A model generated the notes under the pieces. The model did no database searches, had not been told where the DNA came from, and saw only the letters and a list, made by a program, of their open reading frames with translations. The translations under genes and the position numbers were made by a program. From Algicola sp. (GTDB taxonomy: Bacteria; Bacteroidota; Bacteroidia; Flavobacteriales; Flavobacteriaceae), in assembly GCA_018222915.1 (NCBI GenBank), contig JAAEZI010000008.1, positions 1-64,000 on the forward strand: a stretch of 64,000 nt of DNA. Direction: 5' to 3'. Numbering within the stretch: the stretch's first letter is position 1; every line of letters starts with the position of its first letter. This document shows, in pieces, positions 19,887 to 28,510 of this stretch.

Positions 19887-19996
19887 TACGTCATTTACGA
19901 AAACGTTATAGAAAAACAGCAATTGACGTATACTAAAACTACAAATAACCTAGTAAAATCCCTAATTAAAACCCTAAATGACGTAGTAATGACGTA
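19887..19996. promoter_or_regulatory. Array of four TGACGTA heptamers upstream of susC
   Basis: The 230 bp between the regulator gene and susC contains the same heptamer four times: TACGTCA (inverse orientation) at 19887-19893, and TGACGTA at 19924-19930, 19979-19985 and 19990-19996. The last two are 11 bp apart, one helical turn. Partial copies (ACGTAA, AACGTTAT) lie around them. They are 86 to 195 bp before the susC start codon and sit next to a LuxR-type regulator gene, so they are good candidates for its operator. No clear TAnnTTTG element was found in this gap. Confidence 0.55.
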
Positions 19997-20031
19997 GTTA
20001 AAAATGTAAAAAACGTAATTTATTAATACTT

Positions 20032-22833
20032 TTATTTGAAGTTTAGCAAATAAGTAGTCAAAGAAATATCATTTTCTAACTGTAATTTCTTTTTTAACCT
20101 GTAACGATGTGTTTCTACACCTCTTACAGAAATGTTCATTAAGGGTGCAATTTCTTTTGTAGATAAATTCATTTTGATGTACGCACAAATTTTTAGGTCT
20201 TTAGGCGTGAGATCTGGATATTTTTCTATCAATCCTTTAAAAAACTCGTCGTGAACTTGATTGAAGTTATGCTCAAAAATCTCCCATTCATCTTTGTGAG
20301 CGATAGAATTGTTGATCTTCTTAAGAAGTTTCTTGTAGGAATAATAATTATCGAAGTTATTCTTGTTATTTGTGAGTTCACCCTTAATTTCCATTAAAGT
20401 TTCATTTTTCTTCACTAAAGCCATAGCGGTATTTGCCAATTGCTTGCTCTTTAATTTCACCTCATTTCTCAGAGACTCATTTCTGAGTTGAATCAAATTT
20501 TTCTCATTTTCAATGGTTTTCTCTCTAATCAATTTTTCTTGCTCTTTATCGAATGCTATTTGAAGTAACTTCTGTTCCTTATTAATTTTGCCTTTGTGCA
20601 GTCTATAGAAAACAAGCATGGCAATAAAAGCTAAGGCTGTGTATAATGCAAATCCGATAGTATTCTTATACCATGGTGGTAAACTGTTGACGTTTATTTT
20701 CGTAATGGGAGACACTTCACCAAAATTATTTCTTGTTCTTATTCCTATGTTGTATTCACCATGATTCAAATTTGATAGCACCAACTTGTAATTTTCTAAT
20801 CGATACCATTTATTATCATCGTAATTCAGAATGGCATATTCAAAAAAGTGATTTTCAGATTTAGGTGATGACACATACATGGTTATTTCCTTTTTAAAAT
20901 CCAGATCTATCGAATTTTCACCATCATTGTATGTGACAAGATCACCATTAACTTCTAACCGTTCAATAATTGGTTTGTAAACTCCTTTTTCACTCGGTGC
21001 TCTCTGATCGATGAGCATGAACCCATCATTCAGGTTTAAAGCATAGGTTGAATCACTTATTTTAGAGACATTTTCATAACCAACAATAAGTCTATTATCA
21101 AAGACTTCATTAGATAAAGAAAATTCATCCGTCTCATTTAAAAACGATTTGAATGTGATGATATCATTGTCATTTTTTAGAACCAGTTTGTTGACATCAG
21201 CTTCAGAAATCACATATGAGTCTTTACCCATACTATCATTCAAAAGATCAAAGGGCACAATACTATCTAATAATGGCTCATACTTTTGCCATCCACTATT
21301 GGTTTTAAAACAGATATCGTTCTTAATCTTTCGTACCCTAATATTGTAATTAGACCATATCCCCTTATTCGCATAATTTTTTATGGAGGCTATGGTATCA
21401 TAGTTGTCATCGAATTTTATTTTATAAAGCCCTTTATAAGCATGGGCAGCCCAAGCTGTAAATTGATCTTCAAAAACTAAGAATCGTAACGGCATTGTCG
21501 TTTCACCTAAATGCTTCACAGACCAGTTTTGGTTTTCTTTTTTAAAACGAACTAAACCAGCATAGGTTCCTTGTATATAGATATTTGATTTCTCAGGAAC
21601 TTTTTTAAGCACCCATCCGCCTGTATTATCAGACAAAAGAGTGACTGTGTTATTTCTCACTATAAAGGTCCCATCATTATGTCCGCAAAATAATTCACCA
21701 TTGACTTCCTTTAAATCCCAAACCTGACCTTGAGTTCCATCTATGAATTGCAGTCTATTGTTGTCGTCCAAATAGAAAAGTCCTGTATTGCTTCCTATAT
21801 AAATCGTATCTTCAAAATTTATCACGTCATAAACCGCTCCTAACTTACCAGACACATCATTAAAAAAGTAATTGTGACTGCTCAAATCTACAGAGGCTAA
21901 ACCATTATCTAAACCTAACCATAACTTATTATTTTTGTCCAAATACTGACTCAACACCGTATTATTGGCTAAGCCATTTTCTTTATTGACATGAAATACC
22001 AAATCACCATCCGCATTGGTTAAATACACCCCATCCTTAATTGTTCCAAAAACCATTTTACCATCCGGCAGTATAGAAAACGAATTGAGTTGATGCTGTT
22101 TGATAATATTATTTATTTGAAAATCAGTAGGCTTCAGAATATTGTTCTCATAAATATAACCACCCTTCAATGAGGTGAGCACTAACAGTTTCCCTTGGTA
22201 AGAGACTATTGAAACAATTTTTGTATCAAATAGCTCTGGAACATTCAAAAATGGACGCAAGGTATCATCTTCCAAAACAAAAGTGCCCTTTTTCAGTGTT
22301 GAGACATACAGCATGTCGTTTACTACATTACAGGAAATAATAACAGATTCTGGTCGCTTCTTAACGATGTTACCATCACTTTTTAAAATATAGATATTAA
22401 GAAACGATCGAAAAATAATCTGATCTTTAAATGGTAAAATTTGCCAGATTTCTTCATCTTTCGATATGCTATCTTGAATGCTATCACTTAAAGAATGATA
22501 GATCAATTGGCCTTTTTCACCCTTTTTCCAAAAACCAAATTCCTCATAAGATCCAGTATATACTTTATCCTTTAATGCCAATACAGATCTTAACGTCGTT
22601 TTATTCGGAAGATCATAAAAACGCCACTTAAGACCATCATATTCTAGTAAGCCTTTATCATTGGCGACATAAACCTTTCCGTCATCTGCTCGGGACACGT
22701 CCCAATTTTGATTACCTGCATTATATTCTGAAAGCTGAAAATTCTTAAAATAAGGTGAATATTGTCCATATGAATTTAAGGATGCAAAAAGCATCATACA
22801 ACATACAAGGAAAGATTGTTTGATTGTGTTCAT
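20032..22833 (-). CDS. Ligand-sensing Y_Y_Y / LuxR-HTH transcription regulator of the glycan locus
   Basis: About 933 aa from the ATG at 22833, which gives a signal peptide-like start (MNTIKQSFLVCCMMLFASL). The first 650 or so residues form a periplasmic beta-propeller of the two-component-regulator type (repeats such as LLEYDGLKWRFYDLPN and NKLWLGLDNGLASVDL). A Y_Y_Y domain follows (FFEYAILNYDDNKWYRLENY to NNFGEVSP), then one membrane helix (near 745), a coiled coil rich in K, E, L and N, and a LuxR/GerE helix-turn-helix at the C-terminus (LTPKDLKICAYIKMNLSTKEI, then VRGVETHRYRLKKKL). There is no histidine kinase or receiver domain, so it would bind DNA while membrane-anchored. It lies directly before susC and presumably senses glucan fragments to induce the operon. 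Confidence 0.92.
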   Translation of the reverse strand: MNTIKQSFLVCCMMLFASLNSYGQYSPYFKNFQLSEYNAGNQNWDVSRADDGKVYVANDKGLLEYDGLKWRFYDLPNKTTLRSVLALKDKVYTGSYEEFGFWKKGEKGQLIYHSLSDSIQDSISKDEEIWQILPFKDQIIFRSFLNIYILKSDGNIVKKRPESVIISCNVVNDMLYVSTLKKGTFVLEDDTLRPFLNVPELFDTKIVSIVSYQGKLLVLTSLKGGYIYENNILKPTDFQINNIIKQHQLNSFSILPDGKMVFGTIKDGVYLTNADGDLVFHVNKENGLANNTVLSQYLDKNNKLWLGLDNGLASVDLSSHNYFFNDVSGKLGAVYDVINFEDTIYIGSNTGLFYLDDNNRLQFIDGTQGQVWDLKEVNGELFCGHNDGTFIVRNNTVTLLSDNTGGWVLKKVPEKSNIYIQGTYAGLVRFKKENQNWSVKHLGETTMPLRFLVFEDQFTAWAAHAYKGLYKIKFDDNYDTIASIKNYANKGIWSNYNIRVRKIKNDICFKTNSGWQKYEPLLDSIVPFDLLNDSMGKDSYVISEADVNKLVLKNDNDIITFKSFLNETDEFSLSNEVFDNRLIVGYENVSKISDSTYALNLNDGFMLIDQRAPSEKGVYKPIIERLEVNGDLVTYNDGENSIDLDFKKEITMYVSSPKSENHFFEYAILNYDDNKWYRLENYKLVLSNLNHGEYNIGIRTRNNFGEVSPITKINVNSLPPWYKNTIGFALYTALAFIAMLVFYRLHKGKINKEQKLLQIAFDKEQEKLIREKTIENEKNLIQLRNESLRNEVKLKSKQLANTAMALVKKNETLMEIKGELTNNKNNFDNYYSYKKLLKKINNSIAHKDEWEIFEHNFNQVHDEFFKGLIEKYPDLTPKDLKICAYIKMNLSTKEIAPLMNISVRGVETHRYRLKKKLQLENDISLTTYLLNFK

Positions 22834-22948
22834 ATCGTTTATTGAACCGTACAATAAGTCAACTACTACTCTATTGAATTCTAAAAGTAATGATAAGAAT
22901 GAGAATTACAAACCATAAAAAAATAAAGTTATGACTTAGGGAGTAGAA

Positions 22949-23716
22949 TTAAATTTTAATTCGAAAACAGTCTGCTAACATTTGATACAATTCTGGATGC
23001 TTTCGTTTCATTTGTTTTGGTTTTTCAAAAAAATATTCCGCAGCGACTGCAAAAAATTCAGCTTGCTTAGTACCACCATAAGCTCTCAAATCGGAAGCAT
23101 CATTATTTATGGCTTCCATTTCTTCATGTATCAGTTTTAACCAAGGAATTGTATTTGCGTTAGTCATTAAAACCTCAGGAATGCCATCAATAGACTCATC
23201 CATTTTATCTATCAAATGTACAAATTCATGAATGGCCGTGTGGCGTGCGTCATTATTGTTCTTAAAGCCATGATAAAGCGCTTTTTTCGAGAGTATCATT
23301 TGCCGTTCCAATCGTCCACTTCCAACAACACCTGATATTTGTCTTGAATCCGCCTTGTCTGAAAACTCGAAGTCAGCGTTAAAATTATCGGGATACAGTA
23401 AAATACCGCTCAGCGTCGGGTAATGCCATTCCTTAAATGCAAATACAGGTATGACGGCACTAGAAGCTATTAATATCTTATCTGTCTCTTCGAGTTCAAA
23501 ACCAACACTGTCAATATAAACTTCACTCAAAAACTGCATCAATCTCTGTTGAAATCGTTTTTGCTCCTTCTTATCTAGTTTTTGATAAAACACCACTTCT
23601 TTCAGGAGAATGTCATGCCAATGCTCTGGAAATACTTGTACCGTTTTAAAATTCATTTTATAGAAAACATAGCCTACAAATACGGCAAGTAGTAGAAAAA
23701 CAATAAAATAGATCAT
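22949..23716 (-). CDS. MtfA-family (M90) zinc peptidase, membrane-anchored
   Basis: Zinc metallopeptidase of about 255 aa. The ATG at 23716 starts a membrane helix (MIYFIVFLLLAVFVGYVFY); a longer frame uses TTG at 23779 and would leave only 37 bp to the divergent gene. The zinc motif HEFVH (HExxH) is followed by LID, and a downstream EFFAVAAEYFF supplies the third ligand, as in MtfA. E. coli MtfA is a soluble peptidase that titrates the repressor Mlc; the N-terminal anchor here is common in Bacteroidota homologues. The gene precedes the PUL regulator by 115 bp in the same direction, but a functional link is not shown. Confidence 0.87.
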   Translation of the reverse strand: MIYFIVFLLLAVFVGYVFYKMNFKTVQVFPEHWHDILLKEVVFYQKLDKKEQKRFQQRLMQFLSEVYIDSVGFELEETDKILIASSAVIPVFAFKEWHYPTLSGILLYPDNFNADFEFSDKADSRQISGVVGSGRLERQMILSKKALYHGFKNNNDARHTAIHEFVHLIDKMDESIDGIPEVLMTNANTIPWLKLIHEEMEAINNDASDLRAYGGTKQAEFFAVAAEYFFEKPKQMKRKHPELYQMLADCFRIKI

Positions 23717-23816
23717 GATGCTAACAGTTGAAAAAACGAATCTAAGCAATTTGAAAAGAATAGATTTTAAATGTGACAAAAATTGAATATCTTTTCAAAA
23801 GCATAACCAACTAACA

Positions 23817-25271
23817 ATGAGCAATTCACACATAGACCTACATTGTCATCCGTCGTTAAAGCCCTATGGAAAAAGCTTTAAATACAAGCCACCTAAACAA
23901 AACAACTTAAATAGTGGCAGAAAAAATTCCATTTGGCATTATAGCCCACCAAATTTTCTTGAAAGGCAAGTTAATCGCTTACTAACATTGACAAAATTTA
24001 CTCAAACCGACCTTACTGCTTTGGCTAAAAGCAACTGTGATATTGTGGTTATATCCTTATATCCATTTGAGAAGCATTTTCTGAAAGATAAGATTCTAGG
24101 CGTGAAGTTTATTCCAGATTTACTTGTCAATTTAGCAGCTGGCGTGAGTCAAAAACGCATTGACAACCTTAGAAATCACAACAGTTATTTTCAAGACTTA
24201 AAAGATGAGTATCATTATTATATGCAGTTGCATAATTATGCTCAAGTAGTGGATGGGATGACCTTCACATATCGGTTAGTGAGCAGTTATTCTGAAATCT
24301 CAACTCACAAGAACACCTCAACTTCTAATAGAAAAATTATAAGCTTAGTCCCTACAATTGAGGGTGCTCATGCCTTTGAAACCGGACTACATAAAGACCG
24401 AAACACGGCAGATGAAATGACAGTAATGAGTAATATTGAAGCGGTAAAAAATTGGGAACACCCACCATTTTTTATCACACTGGCTCATCATTTCTACAAT
24501 GAAATTTGCGGTCATGCTCGAAGTATTAGCATTGGGTTAATCAAAAAAAATCAAAACCGAGGTTTGGATACTGATATTACGACCCTAGGATTAAAAGTTA
24601 TTGACAAGCTTTTAGACAACACATCGAATAAACGCATTCTAATTGATGTCAAACATATGAGTACAGCTTCTAGAGCTTCCTATTATCGACTTCTAGAAAC
24701 AACGTACCAACAAGAACAAATTCCAATCATTGTAAGTCATGGTGCCGTCAACGGAAGACGATCTATTACTGAAAGCGATAAATCCGACACGCCATTATCA
24801 GATCTTTTCAGAGAAGACGATATTAATTTTTACGATTCTGAAATTTTGCGTATTGCAAAATCAAAAGGTATTTTTGGCCTGCAATTAGATGAGCGTCGTA
24901 TTGCCAGTAAAAAAGCTATCAGACGCTCAAGAATTTATTTTCCAAGTAAGAAAAGACGCTACAAAAACAAATCAGAACTTATTTGGAGACAAATTCAGCA
25001 TGTGGCAGAACTTTTAGATAAGCATGGCTTATTTTGCTGGGCAACCATGTCTATTGGATCAGATTTCGACGGCATCGTTAACCCAATCAAAGGCCTTTGG
25101 ACTGCCGAAAACATCAAAGACATTGCGCCGTATCTCGTGGAGTGTGCAAATGACTATCTCAAAGAGCATAAGTCTGAGTTACAAAAAAAAAATCAAATTT
25201 CGGCAAACGAAATAATAGACCGTTTGCTTTATATTAATGCCAATGAATTTTTGAAGCAGTATTTTATTTAA
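23817..25271 (+). CDS. M19-family (membrane dipeptidase-like) metallopeptidase
   Basis: 484 aa amidohydrolase-fold protein. Metal ligands are recognisable: HxH in DLHCHPS at the N-terminus, Glu in VPTIEGAHAFE (bridging), a His in VSHGAVNGRRS, and the Asp of GSDFDGI near residue 415, all typical of peptidase M19. It is longer than the usual 320-400 aa because of an early insertion (about 15-60) and a basic segment around 385-395. No signal peptide is visible, so it should be cytoplasmic. Expected reaction: hydrolysis of dipeptides, possibly with D-residues. It is divergent from the MtfA-like gene and stands 33 bp before guanine deaminase. Confidence 0.85.
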   Translation: MSNSHIDLHCHPSLKPYGKSFKYKPPKQNNLNSGRKNSIWHYSPPNFLERQVNRLLTLTKFTQTDLTALAKSNCDIVVISLYPFEKHFLKDKILGVKFIPDLLVNLAAGVSQKRIDNLRNHNSYFQDLKDEYHYYMQLHNYAQVVDGMTFTYRLVSSYSEISTHKNTSTSNRKIISLVPTIEGAHAFETGLHKDRNTADEMTVMSNIEAVKNWEHPPFFITLAHHFYNEICGHARSISIGLIKKNQNRGLDTDITTLGLKVIDKLLDNTSNKRILIDVKHMSTASRASYYRLLETTYQQEQIPIIVSHGAVNGRRSITESDKSDTPLSDLFREDDINFYDSEILRIAKSKGIFGLQLDERRIASKKAIRRSRIYFPSKKRRYKNKSELIWRQIQHVAELLDKHGLFCWATMSIGSDFDGIVNPIKGLWTAENIKDIAPYLVECANDYLKEHKSELQKKNQISANEIIDRLLYINANEFLKQYFI

Positions 25272-25304
25272 AACTTCGTTTAACAAAATCTAGTAGAATT
25301 ATAC

Positions 25305-25778
25305 ATGGAAACTAAAAAACAATTCATGAAAGAAGCTGTGAATGCGGCTCTTAGAGGAATGAACAATAATGAAGGAGGCCCATTTGGCTGTGTCGTTGTA
25401 AAAGATGGAAAAATAGTTGGTCGCGGCAATAACAAGGTGACTTCTACCAATGACCCAACAGCTCATGCTGAAGTTACTGCTATTAGAGATGCCTGTAAAA
25501 ACCTCAATTCGTTTCAACTAGAAGGCTGTGAAATATACACATCATGTGAGCCTTGCCCAATGTGTTTAGGTGCTATTTATTGGGCACGACCAGACAAAGT
25601 GTTTTATGGTAGTAATCAAACGGATGCTGCAAATATTGGTTTTGATGACGCTTTTATCTATAAAGAAATTCCCTTACCGTATAAAGAAAGAAGTATTCCT
25701 TTTGAACAATTGGCGCGAGAAATGGCGTTAAAACCCTTTCAAGAGTGGACTAAAAAGCAAGATAAAATTGAATACTAA
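25305..25778 (+). CDS. guaD: Guanine deaminase / nucleoside deaminase
   Basis: 157 aa zinc deaminase of the CDA fold. The catalytic HAE motif (54-56) and PCPMC (Cys84, Cys87) bind zinc and provide the proton-shuttling Glu56. Length, GGPFGCVVVKDG near the start and the closing KPFQEWT match guanine deaminase of the Bacillus GuaD type rather than the tRNA-adenosine deaminase TadA. It converts guanine to xanthine in purine salvage. It is 36 bp ahead of the GNAT gene in the same direction. Confidence 0.88.
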   Translation: METKKQFMKEAVNAALRGMNNNEGGPFGCVVVKDGKIVGRGNNKVTSTNDPTAHAEVTAIRDACKNLNSFQLEGCEIYTSCEPCPMCLGAIYWARPDKVFYGSNQTDAANIGFDDAFIYKEIPLPYKERSIPFEQLAREMALKPFQEWTKKQDKIEY

Positions 25779-25814
25779 TAAACTCATATTTCAATATAAA
25801 TATTATCAAAATCC

Positions 25815-26384
25815 GTGAACATTATAACCAATGACCATATATTTGATGCTTTTCCAGAGTTAGAAAGTAAGCGTCTCAGCTACAGAGCTTATAGGCTACA
25901 AGATGCTTCAGCACTGTATGACATAAGAGGTCATAAAAGTGTTGCCAAATACATGGATTCGGAGATTCCAAAATCTGATCAAGACACGAAACAACGTATT
26001 CAAAAAATGCAATCAGATTTCCAGAATAAGAAAGGTATTACTTGGGCCATTATTGATAAAGACTCCGGTAAATTAATTGGTGATTTCGGCATATGGCGAA
26101 TAGATAAAGCAAATGCCAGAGGTGAAATCGGATATGTTTTACATCCCGATTATTGGGGCAAGGGTTACATGTCTGAAGCTATTCATACAATTATATCTTT
26201 TGGGTTTAACCACATGAAATTGCATAGCTTTGAAGCCAATGTTAACCCAATGAATTCAAACTCCAAAGCGATGTTATTAAAGTTTGGGTTTCGACTAGAA
26301 GCGCATTTTCGAGAGAACTATTACTATAATGGCCAATTTCTTGATAGCGAAATCTATTGTTTGATAAAGTCTGATTTCCACTAA
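25815..26384 (+). CDS. GNAT acetyltransferase, RimJ/RimL type
   Basis: 189 aa acetyltransferase with a GTG start; no ATG exists before residue 45, so GTG is required to keep the first beta strand (LESKRLSYRAY). The acetyl-CoA loop is seen in GEIGYVLHPDYWGKGYMSEA, followed by the typical ANVNPMNSNSKAMLLKFGF. This is the ribosomal-protein-N-acetyltransferase-like family, which has many substrates, so only the reaction class can be stated. Confidence 0.88.
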   Translation: MNIITNDHIFDAFPELESKRLSYRAYRLQDASALYDIRGHKSVAKYMDSEIPKSDQDTKQRIQKMQSDFQNKKGITWAIIDKDSGKLIGDFGIWRIDKANARGEIGYVLHPDYWGKGYMSEAIHTIISFGFNHMKLHSFEANVNPMNSNSKAMLLKFGFRLEAHFRENYYYNGQFLDSEIYCLIKSDFH

Positions 26385-26604
26385 AGTTTCGAAAATCGAA
26401 CCCTACTAAAAATTAAGTTCTTTCAACAAAGCATAAACAACGCTATTTTTTTGTTTAAATCATGGCCCTGTGACATCTTTAAGGTCTTTCCTAAAAATAA
26501 ATTAGTTCACTGATAATTTTTCTGTTAAGTTTGATAAGAAATGTCGACTTAAAAACTCAACATACCATTTTATCGTAAATAGAATAACCATAGAATTTAC
26601 AGAC
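26385..26604. other. Intergenic region before the arsenosugar operon
   Basis: 220 bp of AT-rich sequence between the GNAT gene and the arsenosugar genes. It must hold the operon promoter, but I see no exact TAnnTTTG element. A weak inverted repeat TTAAGT / ACTTAA (26525-26530 and 26547-26552) is the only symmetric site. No ArsR-type regulator gene is nearby. Confidence 0.4.
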
Positions 26605-26940
26605 ATGTCAAAAACATATTACGACCCAGCCGATTTAAGAAAATTTGGTAAAATCACTGAGTGGAGCGAGGAATTAGGAAATAAATTTTTTGAATACTAC
26701 GGAAAAGTGTTCGAAGAAGGTGCCCTTACAGCACGGGAAAAATCGCTCATCGCTTTAGCTGTAGCACACACTGAGCAATGTCCGTATTGTATTGATGCCT
26801 ATTCACAGGATGGCTTACAACGTGGCGTTACCAAAGAAGAAATGATGGAAGCGATTCATGTAGGCGCTGCTATAAAAAGTGGTGCAACGCTCGTACATGG
26901 CGTACAGATGATGAACAAAGTGAATAAATTAGACGGATAG
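26605..26940 (+). CDS. AhpD-like peroxidase-family protein of the arsenosugar pathway
   Basis: 111 aa carboxymuconolactone-decarboxylase/AhpD-fold protein. The redox motif CPYC (Cys59, Cys62) with the preceding His55 (AHTEQCPYC) and following DAYSQ is the AhpD active-site pattern. In Bacteroidota and cyanobacteria a protein of this type stands right before arsS and is named for that association. It begins the operon, 6 bp before arsS. A thiol-peroxidase or arsenical-reducing role is plausible but not shown by sequence. Confidence 0.88.
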   Translation: MSKTYYDPADLRKFGKITEWSEELGNKFFEYYGKVFEEGALTAREKSLIALAVAHTEQCPYCIDAYSQDGLQRGVTKEEMMEAIHVGAAIKSGATLVHGVQMMNKVNKLDG

Positions 26941-26946
26941 AAATAC

Positions 26947-28011
26947 ATGACAAAATTAAAAACCCAATCTTTACATAAACGAGAGAGTGATTTAGCTCAA
27001 AGTAACAGACAATTAGAAATTTTATCGAATGGTATCTTCAAAAATGGCGAATTGCCAACCTTTAAAGAGAAAATTTCAGAATCCAATCAGTTTCCTTTAA
27101 AAGCCAAAACACTAGAAATTCTTCAAATTAATGTGGGCTATATGTGCAATCAGGTGTGTGAACATTGCCATGTAGATGCTGGTCCTGATAGAAAGGAAAT
27201 CATGACACGCGAAACCATGCAACAATGTTTGGACGTCATTAAACAGTCTGGTGCGCACACGCTTGATTTAACAGGTGGAGCCCCTGAAATGAATCCTAAT
27301 TTTAGATGGTTTGTTGAAGAAGCAGCTAAAGTGGGCATTCAAGATTTTATTGTGCGTTCCAACCTTACCATCATAAGAGCAAATAAAAAGTATTACGATT
27401 TACCTGATTTTTTTAAAAAACACAACGTGCATGTGGTTAGTTCGATGCCTCATTGGACAAGAGGAAAAACAGATAAGCAACGTGGTGATGGCGTTTTTGA
27501 TAAATCTATAAAAGCATTACAAGAATTAAATGCAGTTGGGTATGGAATGCCAAATAGTCATTTGAAATTAGACTTGGTTTATAATCCATCTGGTGCTTTT
27601 TTACCAGGCGATCAATCCTCAATGGAAAAAGACTTCAAGAAAGCTTTGAAAGAAGATTTCGATATTCAGTTTCATAATCTTTTTGCTATTACTAATTTAC
27701 CCATTTCACGTTTTCTGGATTATTTAATTGCTTCTGAAAACTATGAAGATTACATGTATCAATTAGTCGAAGCGTATAACCCAGCAGCCGTTTCTAATGT
27801 CATGTGTACTAACACTTTGTCGGTAAGCTGGGATGGTTATTTATACGACTGTGATTTTAACCAAATGCTGGAACTACCTGTGAATAGCAAGGCCAAACAT
27901 ATATCAGAGTTCAAACAAGAGCTTTTGGAAGGACGCAACATTGTGATCTCCCAGCATTGTTATGGTTGTACCGCAGGAGCTGGAAGTAGTTGTCAAGGAA
28001 GCGTTGCTTAA
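26947..28011 (+). CDS. arsS: Radical SAM enzyme ArsS, arsenosugar biosynthesis
   Basis: 354 aa. The radical SAM cluster motif is CNQVCEHC (Cys67, Cys71, Cys74), followed by the GG motif TGGAPEMN and a Cys-rich C-terminal domain (DUF3641) with QHCYGCTAGAGSSCQGS. ArsS couples dimethylarsenite to the 5'-deoxyadenosyl radical, giving dimethylarsinoyl-5'-deoxyadenosine, the precursor of arsenosugars. The neighbours (AhpD-like gene, DUF2064 glycosyltransferase, nucleoside phosphorylase, ArsM) confirm the pathway. One base separates its stop from the next ATG. Confidence 0.94.
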   Translation: MTKLKTQSLHKRESDLAQSNRQLEILSNGIFKNGELPTFKEKISESNQFPLKAKTLEILQINVGYMCNQVCEHCHVDAGPDRKEIMTRETMQQCLDVIKQSGAHTLDLTGGAPEMNPNFRWFVEEAAKVGIQDFIVRSNLTIIRANKKYYDLPDFFKKHNVHVVSSMPHWTRGKTDKQRGDGVFDKSIKALQELNAVGYGMPNSHLKLDLVYNPSGAFLPGDQSSMEKDFKKALKEDFDIQFHNLFAITNLPISRFLDYLIASENYEDYMYQLVEAYNPAAVSNVMCTNTLSVSWDGYLYDCDFNQMLELPVNSKAKHISEFKQELLEGRNIVISQHCYGCTAGAGSSCQGSVA

Positions 28012-28012
28012 G

Positions 28013-28510
28013 ATGAAAAAACAGATAGCCATAGTCCTATTAATTTGCCAAGCCTGGTGTGGATTTGGACAAACATCCTTAGAGGATCTATTGAAACGAC
28101 ATAATTCTCATGACGTTCCATATATTTCAGTAGAAGAACTCGCTATGCCTAAAACTGAGGTGGTCATTTTAGACGCCAGGTCATTAGAAGAATATACCGT
28201 GAGTCACCTAAAAGATGCCATACACATTGGCTATGAAACTTTTAAACTTGATCGCTTGCAACAGCAAATCTCTGATACAAATAAGGCCATTGTGGTCTAT
28301 TGTTCTTTAGGAATTCGTTCTGAAACGATTGCTGATAAATTGAAAAAAGCTGGATATTCGAATGTGCGAAATCTCTATGGTGGTATTTTCGAATGGAAAA
28401 ACAAAGGCTTCGATATTTATAATTCAATTAATAAAAAAACCGATAGCGTCCATGTTTTTTCTAAAACCTGGAGTAAATGGTTGTTAAACGGTATTAAAGT
28501 TTATGAGTAA
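28013..28510 (+). CDS. Exported rhodanese-domain protein
   Basis: 165 aa from the ATG at 28013, which gives a signal peptide (MKKQIAIVLLICQAWCGFGQ); the frame also extends back into arsS but without export signal. The rhodanese fold is clear: VVILDARSLEEYTVSHLKDAIHI and the active-site loop YCSLGIRSE with the catalytic Cys. It transfers sulfane sulfur in general; here it would act in the periplasm. It is wedged between arsS (1 bp) and the DUF2064 gene (8 bp overlap), so it is firmly part of the operon. Thio-arsenosugars exist in nature, so sulfur transfer to arsenic is a speculative link. Confidence 0.87.
   Translation: MKKQIAIVLLICQAWCGFGQTSLEDLLKRHNSHDVPYISVEELAMPKTEVVILDARSLEEYTVSHLKDAIHIGYETFKLDRLQQQISDTNKAIVVYCSLGIRSETIADKLKKAGYSNVRNLYGGIFEWKNKGFDIYNSINKKTDSVHVFSKTWSKWLLNGIKVYE

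Noticed and set aside
23717-23779. Longer MtfA-like start at TTG 23779
   Set aside because: It would leave 37 bp between divergent genes and puts basic sequence before the membrane helix; the ATG at 23716 begins the helix directly.
26386-26410. Small TTCGA-AAA-TCGAA hairpin after the GNAT gene as a terminator
   Set aside because: The stem is five base pairs with no T-run, too weak to call.
27962-28012. N-terminal extension of the rhodanese into arsS
   Set aside because: The ATG at 28013 yields a clean signal peptide and the extension overlaps the ArsS Cys-rich end.
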